Of a stretch of DNA of 64,000 nucleotides, positions 16,758 to 25,785 are shown piece after piece; the first letter of the stretch is position 1, and each line of letters opens with the position of its first letter. This stretch comes from Streptomyces ardesiacus. GTDB taxonomy: Bacteria > Actinomycetota > Actinomycetes > Streptomycetales > Streptomycetaceae. The stretch spans positions 124,001-188,000 of the forward strand of contig NZ_BEWC01000008.1 of the NCBI RefSeq assembly GCF_003112575.1. The letters run 5' to 3'. The notes beneath the pieces were generated by a model, which saw only the letters and a program-made list of their open reading frames with translations, was not told the DNA's origin and ran no database searches. Position numbers and translations under genes: made by a program.

Positions 16758-17783
16758 TCACAGTACGCATTCCGCCTCCGCGTACCGCGCGTCCGGCACC
16801 GTTTTCAACGACTCCACCGCGTCGGCCAGCGACACCATCTCGATGTCCGTCCCCCGCAGCGCGGTCATCATCCCGAACTCCCCCCGGTGCACCGCCTCCA
16901 CCGCGTGCCACCCGAACCGGGTCGCCAGCACCCGGTCGTACGCCGTCGGCGTCCCGCCGCGCTGCACGTGCCCGAGTATCACCGGCCGGGCCTCCTTGCC
17001 GAGGCGCTCCTCCAGTTCGAGGGAGAGCTGGCGGGCGATCCCGGCGAAGCGCTCGTGGCCGTAGACGTCCTTGCCGCCCTCGTCGAAGTCCATCGTGCCG
17101 GCCTTCGGCTTGGCGCCCTCCGCCGCCACCACGATCGCGAACCGCTTGCCCGCGGAGAAGCGCTCGCCGACCTTCGCGGTCAGCTCGTCGATGTCGAAGG
17201 GGCGCTCGGGGACGACGACGGCGTGCGCGCCGGCCGCCATGCCCGAGTGGAGCGCGATCCAGCCGGTGTGCCGGCCCATGACCTCGACGATCAGCACCCG
17301 CTGGTGCGACTCGGCGGTGGTCTTCAGCCGGTCCAGGGCCTCGGTGGCGACGGTCACCGCGGTGTCGAAGCCGAAGGTGACGTCGGTGACCGCTATGTCG
17401 TTGTCGATGGTCTTCGGCACGCCCACGATCGGCAGGCCGTTGTCGGACAGCAGCCGGGCCGCCTTGAGCGTGCCCTCGCCGCCGATCGGGATGATCGCGT
17501 CGAGACCGAGTTCCGCGACGTGGCCGCGGGCCCGCTCGACGCCGTCCCGCAGATGCTCGGGACGGACCCGGGAGGAGCCGAGGACGGTGCCGCCGCGCGC
17601 CAGGATGCCGCTGACCGCGTCGAGGTCGAGCTTGAGGTAGTCGCACTCCAGGAGGCCCTTCCAGCCGTCCCGGAAACCGATGACCTCGTCGCCGTGGTCG
17701 ACGACGGCACGGTGCACGACGGACCGGATGACGGCGTTCAGGCCGGGGCAGTCGCCGCCGGACGTGAGGACACCAATGCGCAT
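16758..17783 (-). CDS. pfkA: 6-phosphofructokinase
   Basis: 341 aa. Motifs: IGVLTSGGDCPGLNAVIR (nucleotide site), PIGGEGTLKAA, VPKTIDNDI (catalytic TIDND), VEVMGRHTGWIAL and LGHVQRGGTPTAYDR. GGEGT instead of the GGDGS of bacterial allosteric PfkA places it in the actinobacterial group, for which ATP use is documented. Glycolytic phosphorylation of fructose-6-phosphate. The order next to the murT-gatD pair matches what I recall for pfkA3 in S. coelicolor, one of three pfk paralogues there. Confidence 0.93.
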   Translation of the reverse strand: MRIGVLTSGGDCPGLNAVIRSVVHRAVVDHGDEVIGFRDGWKGLLECDYLKLDLDAVSGILARGGTVLGSSRVRPEHLRDGVERARGHVAELGLDAIIPIGGEGTLKAARLLSDNGLPIVGVPKTIDNDIAVTDVTFGFDTAVTVATEALDRLKTTAESHQRVLIVEVMGRHTGWIALHSGMAAGAHAVVVPERPFDIDELTAKVGERFSAGKRFAIVVAAEGAKPKAGTMDFDEGGKDVYGHERFAGIARQLSLELEERLGKEARPVILGHVQRGGTPTAYDRVLATRFGWHAVEAVHRGEFGMMTALRGTDIEMVSLADAVESLKTVPDARYAEAECVL

Positions 17784-17840
17784 AGCCCGAAATACCTTCT
17801 CAACGTGGCACGGGTCCGGACCGCGCTGTCCGGCTCGATT

Positions 17841-17872
17841 CCCCGCCACCCTAGCGGTACCGGGGGGCGGGG
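17841..17872. terminator. Hairpin downstream of murT-gatD
   Basis: A 7-bp stem CCCCGCC/GGCGGGG with an 18-nt loop lies in the 167-nt gap between the gatD stop and the pfkA start. It may end the murT-gatD message. Confidence 0.45.
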
Positions 17873-17950
17873 CCGAACCACGCGTCCGCCTGCTGGACGC
17901 ACCCGCTCACCTGTGCGGATGTGCCATCAGACGGGCCGGGGGCGAAGGCC

Positions 17951-18679
17951 TCAGGCGGGCTGCTGCGCGGCCGCGATGCGCTCGTTGCGCAGCGCCTCGT
18001 ACCAGCGGTCGTCGGTCGGCGGCAGTGCGTTCACGTCGAGGGCCAGCTTGAGCAGCAGGTCCGCGATCAGCGGGTTGCGGGCCAGTACGGGGCCGTGCAT
18101 GTACGTCCCGAAGACCGTGTCGTTGTAGGCGCCCTCGGTGCCGTCGCCCGTGCCGTTGCCGTTGCCGAAGCGGACCTGGGCGAGCGGACGGGCGCTGGGC
18201 CCGATGTGGGTGACGCCCTGGTGGTTCTCGAAGCCGGTCAGCGGGGGCAGGCCGAGGCGCGGGTCGATGTCGCCGAGGACGTCGCCGACGCAGCGCGCGC
18301 CCTCGCCGCGGGTCGAGACCACGTCGAGCAGGCCGAGGCCCGGCTCGCGCTGGCCGAGGTCGTTGATGAACTCGTGGCCCAGGATCTGGTAGCCGGCGCA
18401 GACGGAGAAGACGATCGCGCCGTTCTCCACCGCCCGGTGCAGCCCGCCGTCGCGGCGCAGCCGCTCGGCCGCGAGCCGCTGCGGCCGGTCCTCGCCGCCG
18501 CCGATGAGGTAGATGTCGCCGGAGGTCGGGATGGGCTGGTCGCTGCGCACGTCGAGGCGGGCCACGTCGAGGCCGCGCTGGCGGGCGCGGCGCTCCACGA
18601 CGAGGGCGTTGCCCTGGTCGCCGTAGGTGCTGAGCAGGTCCGGATAGATCCAGACGATCCGCAGTTGGTTGTCGCTCAC
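17951..18679 (-). CDS. gatD: Lipid II isoglutaminyl synthase, glutaminase subunit GatD
   Basis: 242 aa from GTG 18679. It is a CobB/CobQ-type class-I glutamine amidotransferase with catalytic C94 in FSVCAGYQILGHEF (the same number as the S. aureus enzyme, from memory) and H195 in FGTYMHGPVLARNP. It supplies ammonia to MurT for amidation of D-Glu in the peptidoglycan stem peptide. An Asn/Gly/Asp-rich loop at about 172-182 looks like a low-complexity insertion. The gene follows murT by 23 nt. Confidence 0.92.
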   Translation of the reverse strand: MSDNQLRIVWIYPDLLSTYGDQGNALVVERRARQRGLDVARLDVRSDQPIPTSGDIYLIGGGEDRPQRLAAERLRRDGGLHRAVENGAIVFSVCAGYQILGHEFINDLGQREPGLGLLDVVSTRGEGARCVGDVLGDIDPRLGLPPLTGFENHQGVTHIGPSARPLAQVRFGNGNGTGDGTEGAYNDTVFGTYMHGPVLARNPLIADLLLKLALDVNALPPTDDRWYEALRNERIAAAQQPA

Positions 18680-18702
18680 GAAAATCCCCTGAAGTGACGC
18701 GG

Positions 18703-19941
18703 TCAGTTGCCGACGCGGCGGCGCAGGTCCTGGAAGGCGGTGTAGTTCGCGATGACCTCGATGCGTCCCGGCGGGCAGAGCTGCACCGCCTGGTCGAGGT
18801 CCTCGCACACCTGGAACTGCTGGTTCGCGACCTCCAGGCGCACCGCGAGGTCCAGCTTCCGGTCGCCGATCACGCAGATCGGGTGGCCGGTCAGCCGGGT
18901 GTAGTCCACGTCCCACAGCCAGGAGGTGTCGGTGCCGTCCGCGCCGCGCGCGTTCACCGAGAGGATCACCGGGGCCGGCGGCGGGTCGATCAGGGAGAAG
19001 GTCTCCAGCCAGCCCGCCGGGTTCTTGGCGAGCAGCAGGCGCAGGTCGCGGCCCTGGAACTGGACCACGTCGTAGCGTCCGGCGACCGCCTGCACCTGGT
19101 ACATGCGCTCCAGGGCGACCTGGGGCGGCACCCCGAAGACGGCGGCGACGGCGGCGGAGGAGGCGGCGTTGGCCTTGTTGGCGCGGCCCGGCAGCTGGAG
19201 GTGGATGGGCCAGGCTGAGCCGTGCGGGTCGAGGACGTGGTCGCCGGACAGGGCCCAGCTCGGCGTCGGGCGCCTGAAGCCGCACTCGCCGCAGAACCAG
19301 TCGTCGCCGGGGCGCTGCATCACACCGCCGCAGGACGGGCAGGACCAGGCGTCGTCCTTCCACATCTGGCCCGCGGCGACCCAGATCACGTTGGGGGAGG
19401 AGGAGGCGGCCCACACCACCAGCGGGTCGTCGGCGTTGGCGACCACCACGGCCTTCGTGCCGGCCAGGCCCTCGCGCCAGTTCTCGGCGAGCATCCGGGT
19501 CTCGGCGGCGCGGTCGAGCTGGTCGCGGGAGAGGTTGAGCAGCGCGATGCACTTCGGGTCGGTGGCCTGGGCGACGCCGACGAGGTACTTCTCGTCGACC
19601 TCGATGACGCCGTAGCGGGAGTCCGCGCCGCCCGCGAGGGCCGAGGTGATGCCGGCCGGCATGTTGGCGCCGAGCGCGTTGGAGACGACCGGACCGGCGG
19701 CCTTGAGTGCCTCGGCGATGAGCCGGGTGGTGGTGGTCTTGCCGTTGGTCGCCGAGACGAGGGTCACGTCCAGGTGCTGGGCGAGCCGGTGGAGGAGGTC
19801 CGGGTCGAGTTTCAGCGCCACCCGGCCGCCGATCACCGACCCGCTGCCGCGCCCCGCGGCGCGCGACGCCGCCGCGACCGCCTTGCCCGCGGTCACGGCG
19901 ATCTTGGCCCGCGGCGTGAGCGGGTCCGAGTTGCCTGCCAT
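18703..19941 (-). CDS. murT: Lipid II isoglutaminyl synthase, Mur ligase-like subunit MurT
   Basis: 412 aa. It has a Mur-ligase P-loop ATNGKTTTT (64-72), an acidic metal site in VIEVDEKYL, LNLSRDQLDR, and a four-cysteine zinc ribbon C201-x2-C204 ... C217-x2-C220 inserted in the ATPase domain, which is typical of MurT and absent from MurC-F. The C-terminal DUF1727 region ends in a regulated stem around LLLAKNPAGWLETF. With GatD it converts the stem-peptide D-glutamate of lipid II to D-isoglutamine. Confidence 0.93.
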   Translation of the reverse strand: MAGNSDPLTPRAKIAVTAGKAVAAASRAAGRGSGSVIGGRVALKLDPDLLHRLAQHLDVTLVSATNGKTTTTRLIAEALKAAGPVVSNALGANMPAGITSALAGGADSRYGVIEVDEKYLVGVAQATDPKCIALLNLSRDQLDRAAETRMLAENWREGLAGTKAVVVANADDPLVVWAASSSPNVIWVAAGQMWKDDAWSCPSCGGVMQRPGDDWFCGECGFRRPTPSWALSGDHVLDPHGSAWPIHLQLPGRANKANAASSAAVAAVFGVPPQVALERMYQVQAVAGRYDVVQFQGRDLRLLLAKNPAGWLETFSLIDPPPAPVILSVNARGADGTDTSWLWDVDYTRLTGHPICVIGDRKLDLAVRLEVANQQFQVCEDLDQAVQLCPPGRIEVIANYTAFQDLRRRVGN

Positions 19942-20120
19942 CAGTTCTCGATCCTCCTTGCCGTACGCGCCGCGCCTGAAGCCTGTGAAGCCTGACGGCC
20001 ACGTGGTGTGGGCCTCAGCCTATCGAGATCCATTCGCACTCCCGAATCGCGGCACCGGCCACCGGGTTCCGGCGGTGGGCGCCTGCCGCCGGGGGACACA
20101 GGGACCTTACTCTGACCGCC

Positions 20121-20660
20121 ATGCGACAAGGCTCCATCCCGGGCGCCCACGGGCGCGTCCGTCCCCTCGGCCTCCTCGGCGACCCCGTCCTGCACGCCCC
20201 CTGCGCGGAGGTGACGGACTTCGGTCCGCAACTCGCCGCCCTGGTGGAGGACTTGTTCGCGACCATGTACGCCGCCCACGGCGTCGGCCTGGCCGCGAAC
20301 CAGGTGGGCGAGGCGTTGAGCGTCTTCGTGTACGACTGCCCGGACGACGAGGACGAGCGCCACCTCGGGCACGTGGTGAACCCGCGGCTGGCGGAGACCG
20401 GCGGCGTGGTGGTGCGCGGTCCGGAGGGATGTCTGTCGCTGCCCGGCCTGGAGGCGGGGACCGAGCGGTACGACGAGGCGGTCGTGACGGGCTTCACGGT
20501 GACGGGGGAGCCGGTCACCGTGCGCGGCACGGGGTTCTTCGCCCGGTGCCTCCAGCACGAGTGCGACCACCTGGAGGGGCGGATCTACGCCGATCGCCTG
20601 ACGGGCCGCCGCCACCGCAAGCTGATGCGCCAGGTGGCGCGGGCGTCCTGGCGCCGCTGA
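20121..20660 (+). CDS. def: Peptide deformylase
   Basis: 179 aa. All three PDF motifs are present: GVGLAANQ (54-61), EGCLSLP (102-108, metal ligand C104) and QHECDHLEG (metal ligands H146 and H150, catalytic E147). It removes the formyl group from nascent N-terminal Met. Streptomyces carry several def paralogues, and this copy stands alone rather than with fmt. It is divergent from murT; the 179-nt spacer shows no element I trust. Confidence 0.95.
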   Translation: MRQGSIPGAHGRVRPLGLLGDPVLHAPCAEVTDFGPQLAALVEDLFATMYAAHGVGLAANQVGEALSVFVYDCPDDEDERHLGHVVNPRLAETGGVVVRGPEGCLSLPGLEAGTERYDEAVVTGFTVTGEPVTVRGTGFFARCLQHECDHLEGRIYADRLTGRRHRKLMRQVARASWRR

Positions 20661-20690
20661 GCGGGCGGGGCCCGGGTGCCCCGGAGGCCG

Positions 20691-21347
20691 TCAGAACCCG
20701 GGGCCGCCCGCCTTGTCCCCGGCCTCGGCGAGGCGGCCCCACAGCAGGTCGGCCAGGCTGCGGACCAGTTCCTTCCGGGGGCAGGGCCGTTCGCCCAGCC
20801 ACCAGTCGCCGGCGGCGTGCATCATGCCGACGATGCCGTGCCCCCAGACCCGGGCGAGCTGCTGGGTGCCCGGTCCGACGTCGAGGCGCTCCTCGATGAC
20901 CTGGGCCAGTTCCTCGCCCATGCGGCGCAGCAGCGGCGCCGAGTGCCGGCCGACGTCGAAGCCCTGCTCCGACTGGTCGCCCGGGGAGGCGGCGCCCTCC
21001 GCCGGATGCATCAGGAAGCGGTAGACCTGCGGGCGGGCCTCGATGGCCGCCAGATAGGTGTCCAGGGTGGCCTCGACGCGCTGCCGCCGCTCCGCCGGGG
21101 CGTCCAGGGCGGCCCGCAGCGAGGTGAGGAGGGCGTCCGTGTGCCGGACGGCGAGAGCGGCGTAGAGTCCGCCCTTGTCGCCGAAGTGGCGGTAGAGGAT
21201 CGGCTTGGTGATGCCGGCCTCGGCGGCGATGGCGTTCATCGAGGCGTGCGGACCGTCGCGCAGCACCACCCGGTCGGCGGCCTCGAGCAGCTCGCGCCGC
21301 CTGCGGTCGGCGGACTTCTGCTGATCGGCCCGCTGCGTGGTGTCCAT
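20691..21347 (-). CDS. TetR-family transcriptional regulator
   Basis: 218 aa. The HTH is in the first 60 residues: ELLEAADRVVLRDGPHASMN, IAAEAGITKPILYRHFGDKG. The C-terminal ligand domain is Ala/Leu/Arg-rich, with a late GHGIVGMMHAAGDWWL helix. It is divergent from an acyl-CoA dehydrogenase gene, with two TACC/GGTA-type dyads between them, so it probably represses that gene in response to an acyl ligand (inference). Confidence 0.9.
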   Translation of the reverse strand: MDTTQRADQQKSADRRRRELLEAADRVVLRDGPHASMNAIAAEAGITKPILYRHFGDKGGLYAALAVRHTDALLTSLRAALDAPAERRQRVEATLDTYLAAIEARPQVYRFLMHPAEGAASPGDQSEQGFDVGRHSAPLLRRMGEELAQVIEERLDVGPGTQQLARVWGHGIVGMMHAAGDWWLGERPCPRKELVRSLADLLWGRLAEAGDKAGGPGF

Positions 21348-21443
21348 GTGTTCTCCCCACCCGTGCTGTTTCGGTGACGCCTGCGCAAACTAACACCCAC
21401 GGGGCGTGTCCCCTCGAACGGGAGGGCGAGGGGGTCCGGGGAG

Positions 21444-21492
21444 TTGACTTTTCCTACCCGTCGGTAACAGACTCGGGGTTACCGCAAGTAAC
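21444..21492. promoter_or_regulatory. TetR/acyl-CoA dehydrogenase intergenic promoter and operators
   Basis: TTGACT (21444-21449) looks like a -35. TACC-CGTC-GGTA (21455-21466) and GTTAC-CGCAA-GTAAC (21478-21492) are two short dyads sharing GTTAC/GGTA half-site character, arranged downstream of it. The layout suits repression of the dehydrogenase by the divergent TetR protein. Confidence 0.5.
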
Positions 21493-21517
21493 ACGCAGGG
21501 GCGTCACTGGAGGGGAC

Positions 21518-22744
21518 ATGGCCGAGTTCACCATGGAGCTGAGCGACGAACAGAAGGAGGTCCGGGACTGGCTGCACGGCTTCGCCGCCGACGTCATCCG
21601 TCCCGCCGCCGCCGAATGGGACGAGCGCGAGGAGACCCCCTGGCCGGTCATCCAGGAGGCCGCCAAGGTCGGCATCTACTCCCTCGACTTCTACGCCCAG
21701 CAGTACTTCGATGCCACCGGCCTCGGCATCCCCATGGCGATGGAGGAGCTGTTCTGGGGCGACGCGGGCATCGCCCTGTCGATCGTCGGCACCGGCCTGG
21801 CCGCCGTCGGGGTCCTCGCCAACGGCACCGAGGAGCAGATCGGCACCTGGATCCCCCAGATGTACGGCGACGCCAACGACGTCAAGGTCGCCGCCTTCTG
21901 CTCCTCCGAGCCCGACGCCGGCTCCGACGTGGCCTCCATGCGCACCCGTGCCGTCTACGACGAGGCCAAGGACGAGTGGGTGCTGAACGGCACCAAGACC
22001 TGGGCGACCAACGGCGGCATCGCCAACGTCCACGTCGTCGTCGCGGTCGTCGACCCGGAACTGGGCTCCAAGGGCCACGCCTCCTTCATCGTCCCGCCGA
22101 ACACGCCGGGGCTGTCCCAGGGCCAGAAGTTCAAGAAGCACGGCATCCGCGCCTCGCACACCGCCGAGGTCGTCCTCGACGGCGTGCGCGTCCCCGGCTC
22201 CTGCCTGCTCGGCGGCAAGGAGAAGCTGGACGCCCGCCTCGCCCGCGCCCGGGAGAAGGCCAAGAAGGGCGGCGAGCGCGTGAAGAACGCGGCGATGGCC
22301 ACCTTCGAGGCGTCCCGCCCGGCGGTCGGCGCGATGGCGGTGGGCACGGCCCGGGCCGCGTACGAGGTGGCGCTGGAGTACGCGCAGACGCGTGAGCAGT
22401 TCGGGCGCCCGATCATCGACAACCAGGGCGTCGCCTTCCAGCTGGCGGACATGCGCACCTCCATCGACGCCGCCCGGCTGCTGGTGTGGCGCGCCTCGTG
22501 GATGGCGATCAACGGCAAGCCGTTCACGGCGGCCGAGGGCTCGATGTCCAAGCTGTTCGCGAGCGAGACCGCGAAGAAGGTCACCGCCCAGGCGGTCCAG
22601 ATCCTGGGCGGCAACGGCTACACGCGGGAGTACCCGGTGGAGCGGATGCACCGCGACTCCGCGATCTACACGATCTTCGAGGGGACGAGTGAGATCCAGC
22701 GGCTGGTGATCGCCCGGACGCTGGCGGGCATGCCGATCCGGTGA
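21518..22744 (+). CDS. Acyl-CoA dehydrogenase
   Basis: 408 aa. Start ATG 21518 with GGAGGGG 4 nt before it. It shows the ACAD order: N-terminal helical domain (LSDEQKEVRDWLHGFAADVI), beta domain with FCSSEPDAGSD and LNGTKTWATNG for FAD/substrate, and C-terminal helices with QTREQFGRPIIDNQGVAFQLAD, ILGGNGYTREYPVER and FEGTSEIQ, whose Glu matches the catalytic base of MCAD-type enzymes. A Lys/Arg-rich insert (about 240-260) is unusual. Role: alpha,beta-oxidation of an acyl-CoA in fatty-acid or branched-acid catabolism; chain preference unknown. Confidence 0.92.
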   Translation: MAEFTMELSDEQKEVRDWLHGFAADVIRPAAAEWDEREETPWPVIQEAAKVGIYSLDFYAQQYFDATGLGIPMAMEELFWGDAGIALSIVGTGLAAVGVLANGTEEQIGTWIPQMYGDANDVKVAAFCSSEPDAGSDVASMRTRAVYDEAKDEWVLNGTKTWATNGGIANVHVVVAVVDPELGSKGHASFIVPPNTPGLSQGQKFKKHGIRASHTAEVVLDGVRVPGSCLLGGKEKLDARLARAREKAKKGGERVKNAAMATFEASRPAVGAMAVGTARAAYEVALEYAQTREQFGRPIIDNQGVAFQLADMRTSIDAARLLVWRASWMAINGKPFTAAEGSMSKLFASETAKKVTAQAVQILGGNGYTREYPVERMHRDSAIYTIFEGTSEIQRLVIARTLAGMPIR

Positions 22745-22749
22745 GCGCC

Positions 22750-22767
22750 CCCGGGGCTCTTCCCGGG
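22750..22767. terminator. Hairpin between convergent dehydrogenase and cupin genes
   Basis: CCCGGG-GCTCTT-CCCGGG in the 27-nt gap between the two stops. It could serve both strands. Confidence 0.5.
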
Positions 22768-22771
22768 TGAC

Positions 22772-23305
22772 TCACCCGTGCCGGAGCGGAGTCAGCTGCT
22801 CGATGTCGTACTTCGCCCGGAGCGCCTCGATCGCCTCGTGGTCCGGCGGGCCACCGCCGCCCAGGATCTCCAGCAGCTCCTCGAAGTAGCGCTCGTGGTC
22901 CGGGGGCGGGCCGGCCTGGAAGAACATCTTGGCCGGCTCGTCCGTCGGGTTGGCGAAGGCGTGGGGGCAGCCCGGGGGCACGACGACGACCGTGCCCGGG
23001 GTGGCGCGCACCACCCGGTTGCCCGAGGACGACTCCCAGTCCCGCCAGCTGCCGGGGGTGCGGACCCTCGGCTCGAAGGCGAGCACGTCCAACTCGCCCT
23101 CCAGCACGTAGAACAGCTCCTCGCTGCGCGTGTGCACATGGGCGCCGACGTCGAACCCCGGTGGCACGATCACCTCGAAGGCGGACGCCATGCGCGAGTG
23201 CGAGCCGGTCACCTTGAAGGTCACGTGCTGGGCCGGCGCCTGCACCACCCGGCCCTGACCCGGTGGCACCAGCAGGCCCTCGGCCGCCGCCGCGAGCCCG
23301 CTCAC
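22772..23305 (-). CDS. Cupin-domain oxygenase of the RppA operon
   Basis: 177 aa from GTG 23305, whose GTGA overlaps the P450 stop. The cupin core holds GFDVGAHVHTRSEELFYVLEGELDV (motif 1, metal-binding His/His/Glu) and PPGCPHAFANP (motif 2). The third gene of rppA-P450-cupin operons belongs to the quinone-forming cupin type; in S. antibioticus and relatives such proteins oxidise tetrahydroxynaphthalene to flaviolin. The assignment here rests on position plus fold. The C-terminal tail is charged (about 140-177). Confidence 0.83.
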   Translation of the reverse strand: MSGLAAAAEGLLVPPGQGRVVQAPAQHVTFKVTGSHSRMASAFEVIVPPGFDVGAHVHTRSEELFYVLEGELDVLAFEPRVRTPGSWRDWESSSGNRVVRATPGTVVVVPPGCPHAFANPTDEPAKMFFQAGPPPDHERYFEELLEILGGGGPPDHEAIEALRAKYDIEQLTPLRHG

Positions 23306-24516
23306 CAGGTCACCGGGAGGGCCTCGGGCCCGCGGATCAGCGCCCCCTTCTTGAAGGGCACGTCCTCGGGCGCCACCGCGAGCTTCAGCCCCGGCACCCG
23401 GTCCAGGACCGCGTCGACCAGCAGCTCCGACTCCAGCCGGGCCAGCATGCCGCCCGGGCAGTAGTGCGGTCCGAAGCCGAAGGACACGTGCGGGTTGGGG
23501 CTGCGCCCGAAGTCGATCGTGTCCGGGTCCGGGAAGACCTCCGGGTCGCGGTTGGCCGCCAGGTACGACACGTAGACCGCGTCGCCCGCGCGGATCCGCA
23601 CGCCCTTGATCTCCACGTCCTCCAGCGCGATCCGGGACAGCCCGACGGCGTTGCGGTGGGGGATCCAGCGCAGCAGTTCGTCGATGGCCCGGGGACGGAT
23701 CTCCGGTTCGGCACGCAGGCGTTCGGCGAGTTCGGGCCGGCTCAGCAGCAGGTGGAACATCTGCCCGCTGTTGTTGGTGACCGCCTCGCCGCCGATCTGG
23801 AGCAGCACCGCGAGCCCGACGGCCTCCGCCGGCGTGATCTCGCCCCGGCCCACGGCGGCGCCCAGCAGCGAGGTGACGTCCTCGCCGGTGCTGTCGGCGC
23901 GGAGCCCGATGAGGTCCGAGAAGTAGGCGTTCATGTCGTTCTTGGCCCGCTCGCTGACCTCGGCGCCGTGCGAGGAGGACAGGATCAACTGGGTCCAGGT
24001 GTGCATGGCGTGCCGGTCGGTGGCCGGCACCCCCATCAGCTCGCAGATCACCGCGATGGGGAAGGGGCTCAGCACCGCCTCGGTCAGGTCGGCGGGCGGA
24101 CCGGCCCGGAGCATGGCGTCGACCAGTTCGTCGAGCATGCCGCGGGACCGCTCGCGCACACGCTCCACGCCCCGCGCCGTGAAGGCCGCGGCCACCGAGC
24201 GGCGCAGCCGCGTGTGGTCCGGCGGGTCGAGGAAGCCGACCGCGCCGCGCGCCGGGATGAAGTGCGGGGCCAGCCGGGTGACCTGCCGGTCCATGACGGC
24301 CTCGCGCCCGAACCGGGGGTCGTTGGTGACCAGGCGGACGTCGTCGTGCCGGGTCACCAGCCAGGCCCAGCCCTCGCCGTTGGGCAGCGAGATGCGGGTG
24401 AGGGGACCCTCGCGCATCAACTCGGCCAGCACCGGGTCGAAGTCGCTGCCGGGCAGGTCGACGGCCGGCCATTCCCGGACGGGCGGCACGGTCTGGGACA
24501 CCGTTTCCTCGCTCAT
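23302..24516 (-). CDS. Cytochrome P450, CYP158A-like biflaviolin synthase
   Basis: 404 aa. The heme-binding loop is FGFGPHYCPGG with C353; the K-helix pair is ELLRW; the PERF-like region is NRDPEVFPDPDTIDFGR. The I-helix reads GGEAVTNN, so the usual acid-Thr pair is replaced (Ala at the Thr position), a known peculiarity of CYP158A2. That enzyme couples flaviolin into dimers, which give UV-protective brown pigment. The start overlaps the rppA stop by 4 nt and the stop overlaps the cupin gene, giving a tightly coupled three-gene operon. Confidence 0.92.
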   Translation of the reverse strand: MSEETVSQTVPPVREWPAVDLPGSDFDPVLAELMREGPLTRISLPNGEGWAWLVTRHDDVRLVTNDPRFGREAVMDRQVTRLAPHFIPARGAVGFLDPPDHTRLRRSVAAAFTARGVERVRERSRGMLDELVDAMLRAGPPADLTEAVLSPFPIAVICELMGVPATDRHAMHTWTQLILSSSHGAEVSERAKNDMNAYFSDLIGLRADSTGEDVTSLLGAAVGRGEITPAEAVGLAVLLQIGGEAVTNNSGQMFHLLLSRPELAERLRAEPEIRPRAIDELLRWIPHRNAVGLSRIALEDVEIKGVRIRAGDAVYVSYLAANRDPEVFPDPDTIDFGRSPNPHVSFGFGPHYCPGGMLARLESELLVDAVLDRVPGLKLAVAPEDVPFKKGALIRGPEALPVTW

Positions 24517-25637
24517 GACTGCCTCACCCTCCGCTTCACGCCCCGGGACACGTCCCGCGTCATGCCTCGCCGTACGTCCTGCCGCGCGTCGGCCGTCTGC
24601 CAGCAGCCCAGGGACATCTCCGCGGTGATGCCGGGACCGAAACCGGCCAGCAGCCCGCGAGCCCCTTCCTGGACGCCGCCCTCGTCGAAGAGCCGGCGCA
24701 GCGCGTCCAGGACGACGGCGCTGGCGATGTTGCCGTACTCGGTGAGGGTGGCCCGGCTGAAGCGGAAGGCGTGGGGATCGACCTGGAGGAACGTGCTGAG
24801 GTCGTCCAGGATCCGGGGGCCGCCCGCGTGCACGATGTAGAAGTCCAGGTCGGCGGCGTCCCAACCGTGCTCGCCCGCCAGGCTCTTGAGGGCCGGCGCG
24901 AGCGGTTCCATGGTGGCCGGCACCCGCTTGTCCAGCAGGAAGTGGAAACCGGTCGCCTTCACGTCGTACATGATCCACTCCTCGGTCCCGGGGATCAGGT
25001 ACGAGCCGTTGCGTTCCAGGCGCACCCCGGTGCCGCCCTGCCCGCGGACCACCGCGGCGGCTATGCCGTCGCCGAAGAGGCCGTTGGAGAGCAGGGAGCC
25101 CACGCCGACGTCGGTGGGCTGGTAGCACAGCGAGCAGAACTCGCAGGCCACGATGAGCACGTTGGCCTCGGGATAGGCGGTGCAGAAGTCGTGGGCGCGG
25201 TTGACCGCCGCACCGCCGGCCGCACAGCCCAACTGGGCGATGGGTATCTGCCGCGTGGTGCTGTCGAAGCCCATCTCGTTGATCAGCCACGCGGTGAGGG
25301 AGGGCATCATGAAGCCCGTGCACGAGACGTAGACGATCACGTCGATGTCGGTGGTGAGCAGCTCCGCGCCGTCCAGGGCACGCTGGACGACGGCAGGCAC
25401 GCGGGACTTCGCCTCCCGCGCGTAGAGCTTGTTGCGGTCCTCGAAACCGGGGTGCTTCAGCGTCTCCTCGATGGGCTGCACGATGTGCCGGGTGCGGACC
25501 CCGGTGTTCTCTATCAGCCGTAGCACGAGCGGCAGTTGGGGATGGCCGGCGTGACGCCGCCGCGCCAGCTCCAGCGTCTCCTCCATCGTGATCACGTGCT
25601 CCGGGACGGACACCGAGGGTCTGCACAAAGTCGCCAT
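24513..25637 (-). CDS. rppA: Type III polyketide synthase, 1,3,6,8-tetrahydroxynaphthalene synthase
   Basis: 374 aa. It has nucleophile C138 in IPIAQLGCAAGG, catalytic His in YIVHAGGPRIL and Asn in LTEYGNIASA, and C106 in VYVSCTGFMMP, a residue linked with malonyl priming in THN synthases. It condenses five malonyl-CoA into THN, which oxidises to flaviolin. The C-terminal tail (about 352-374) is strongly basic (RRGMTRDVSRGVKRRV) and extends beyond the fold. First gene of the operon; the promoter lies within 25638-25785. Confidence 0.95.
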   Translation of the reverse strand: MATLCRPSVSVPEHVITMEETLELARRRHAGHPQLPLVLRLIENTGVRTRHIVQPIEETLKHPGFEDRNKLYAREAKSRVPAVVQRALDGAELLTTDIDVIVYVSCTGFMMPSLTAWLINEMGFDSTTRQIPIAQLGCAAGGAAVNRAHDFCTAYPEANVLIVACEFCSLCYQPTDVGVGSLLSNGLFGDGIAAAVVRGQGGTGVRLERNGSYLIPGTEEWIMYDVKATGFHFLLDKRVPATMEPLAPALKSLAGEHGWDAADLDFYIVHAGGPRILDDLSTFLQVDPHAFRFSRATLTEYGNIASAVVLDALRRLFDEGGVQEGARGLLAGFGPGITAEMSLGCWQTADARQDVRRGMTRDVSRGVKRRVRQS

Positions 25638-25785
25638 GAACCGTGCCTGCTTTCGCCTCGCGGAAGGCTCGCGCCCCCCGGCCGGAAAGTGGTGCACCTT
25701 TTCAGGGGTGCCCCCTCCACGATCACCCACAGGGGCGGTGAACTCGCGCCGGGTTACTCCGTCCCGGTGAAGCAGGGCACGGGCG

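Noticed and set aside
24513..25637. A larger polyketide cluster
   Set aside because: Only the rppA-P450-cupin trio is present; flanking genes are housekeeping or catabolic.
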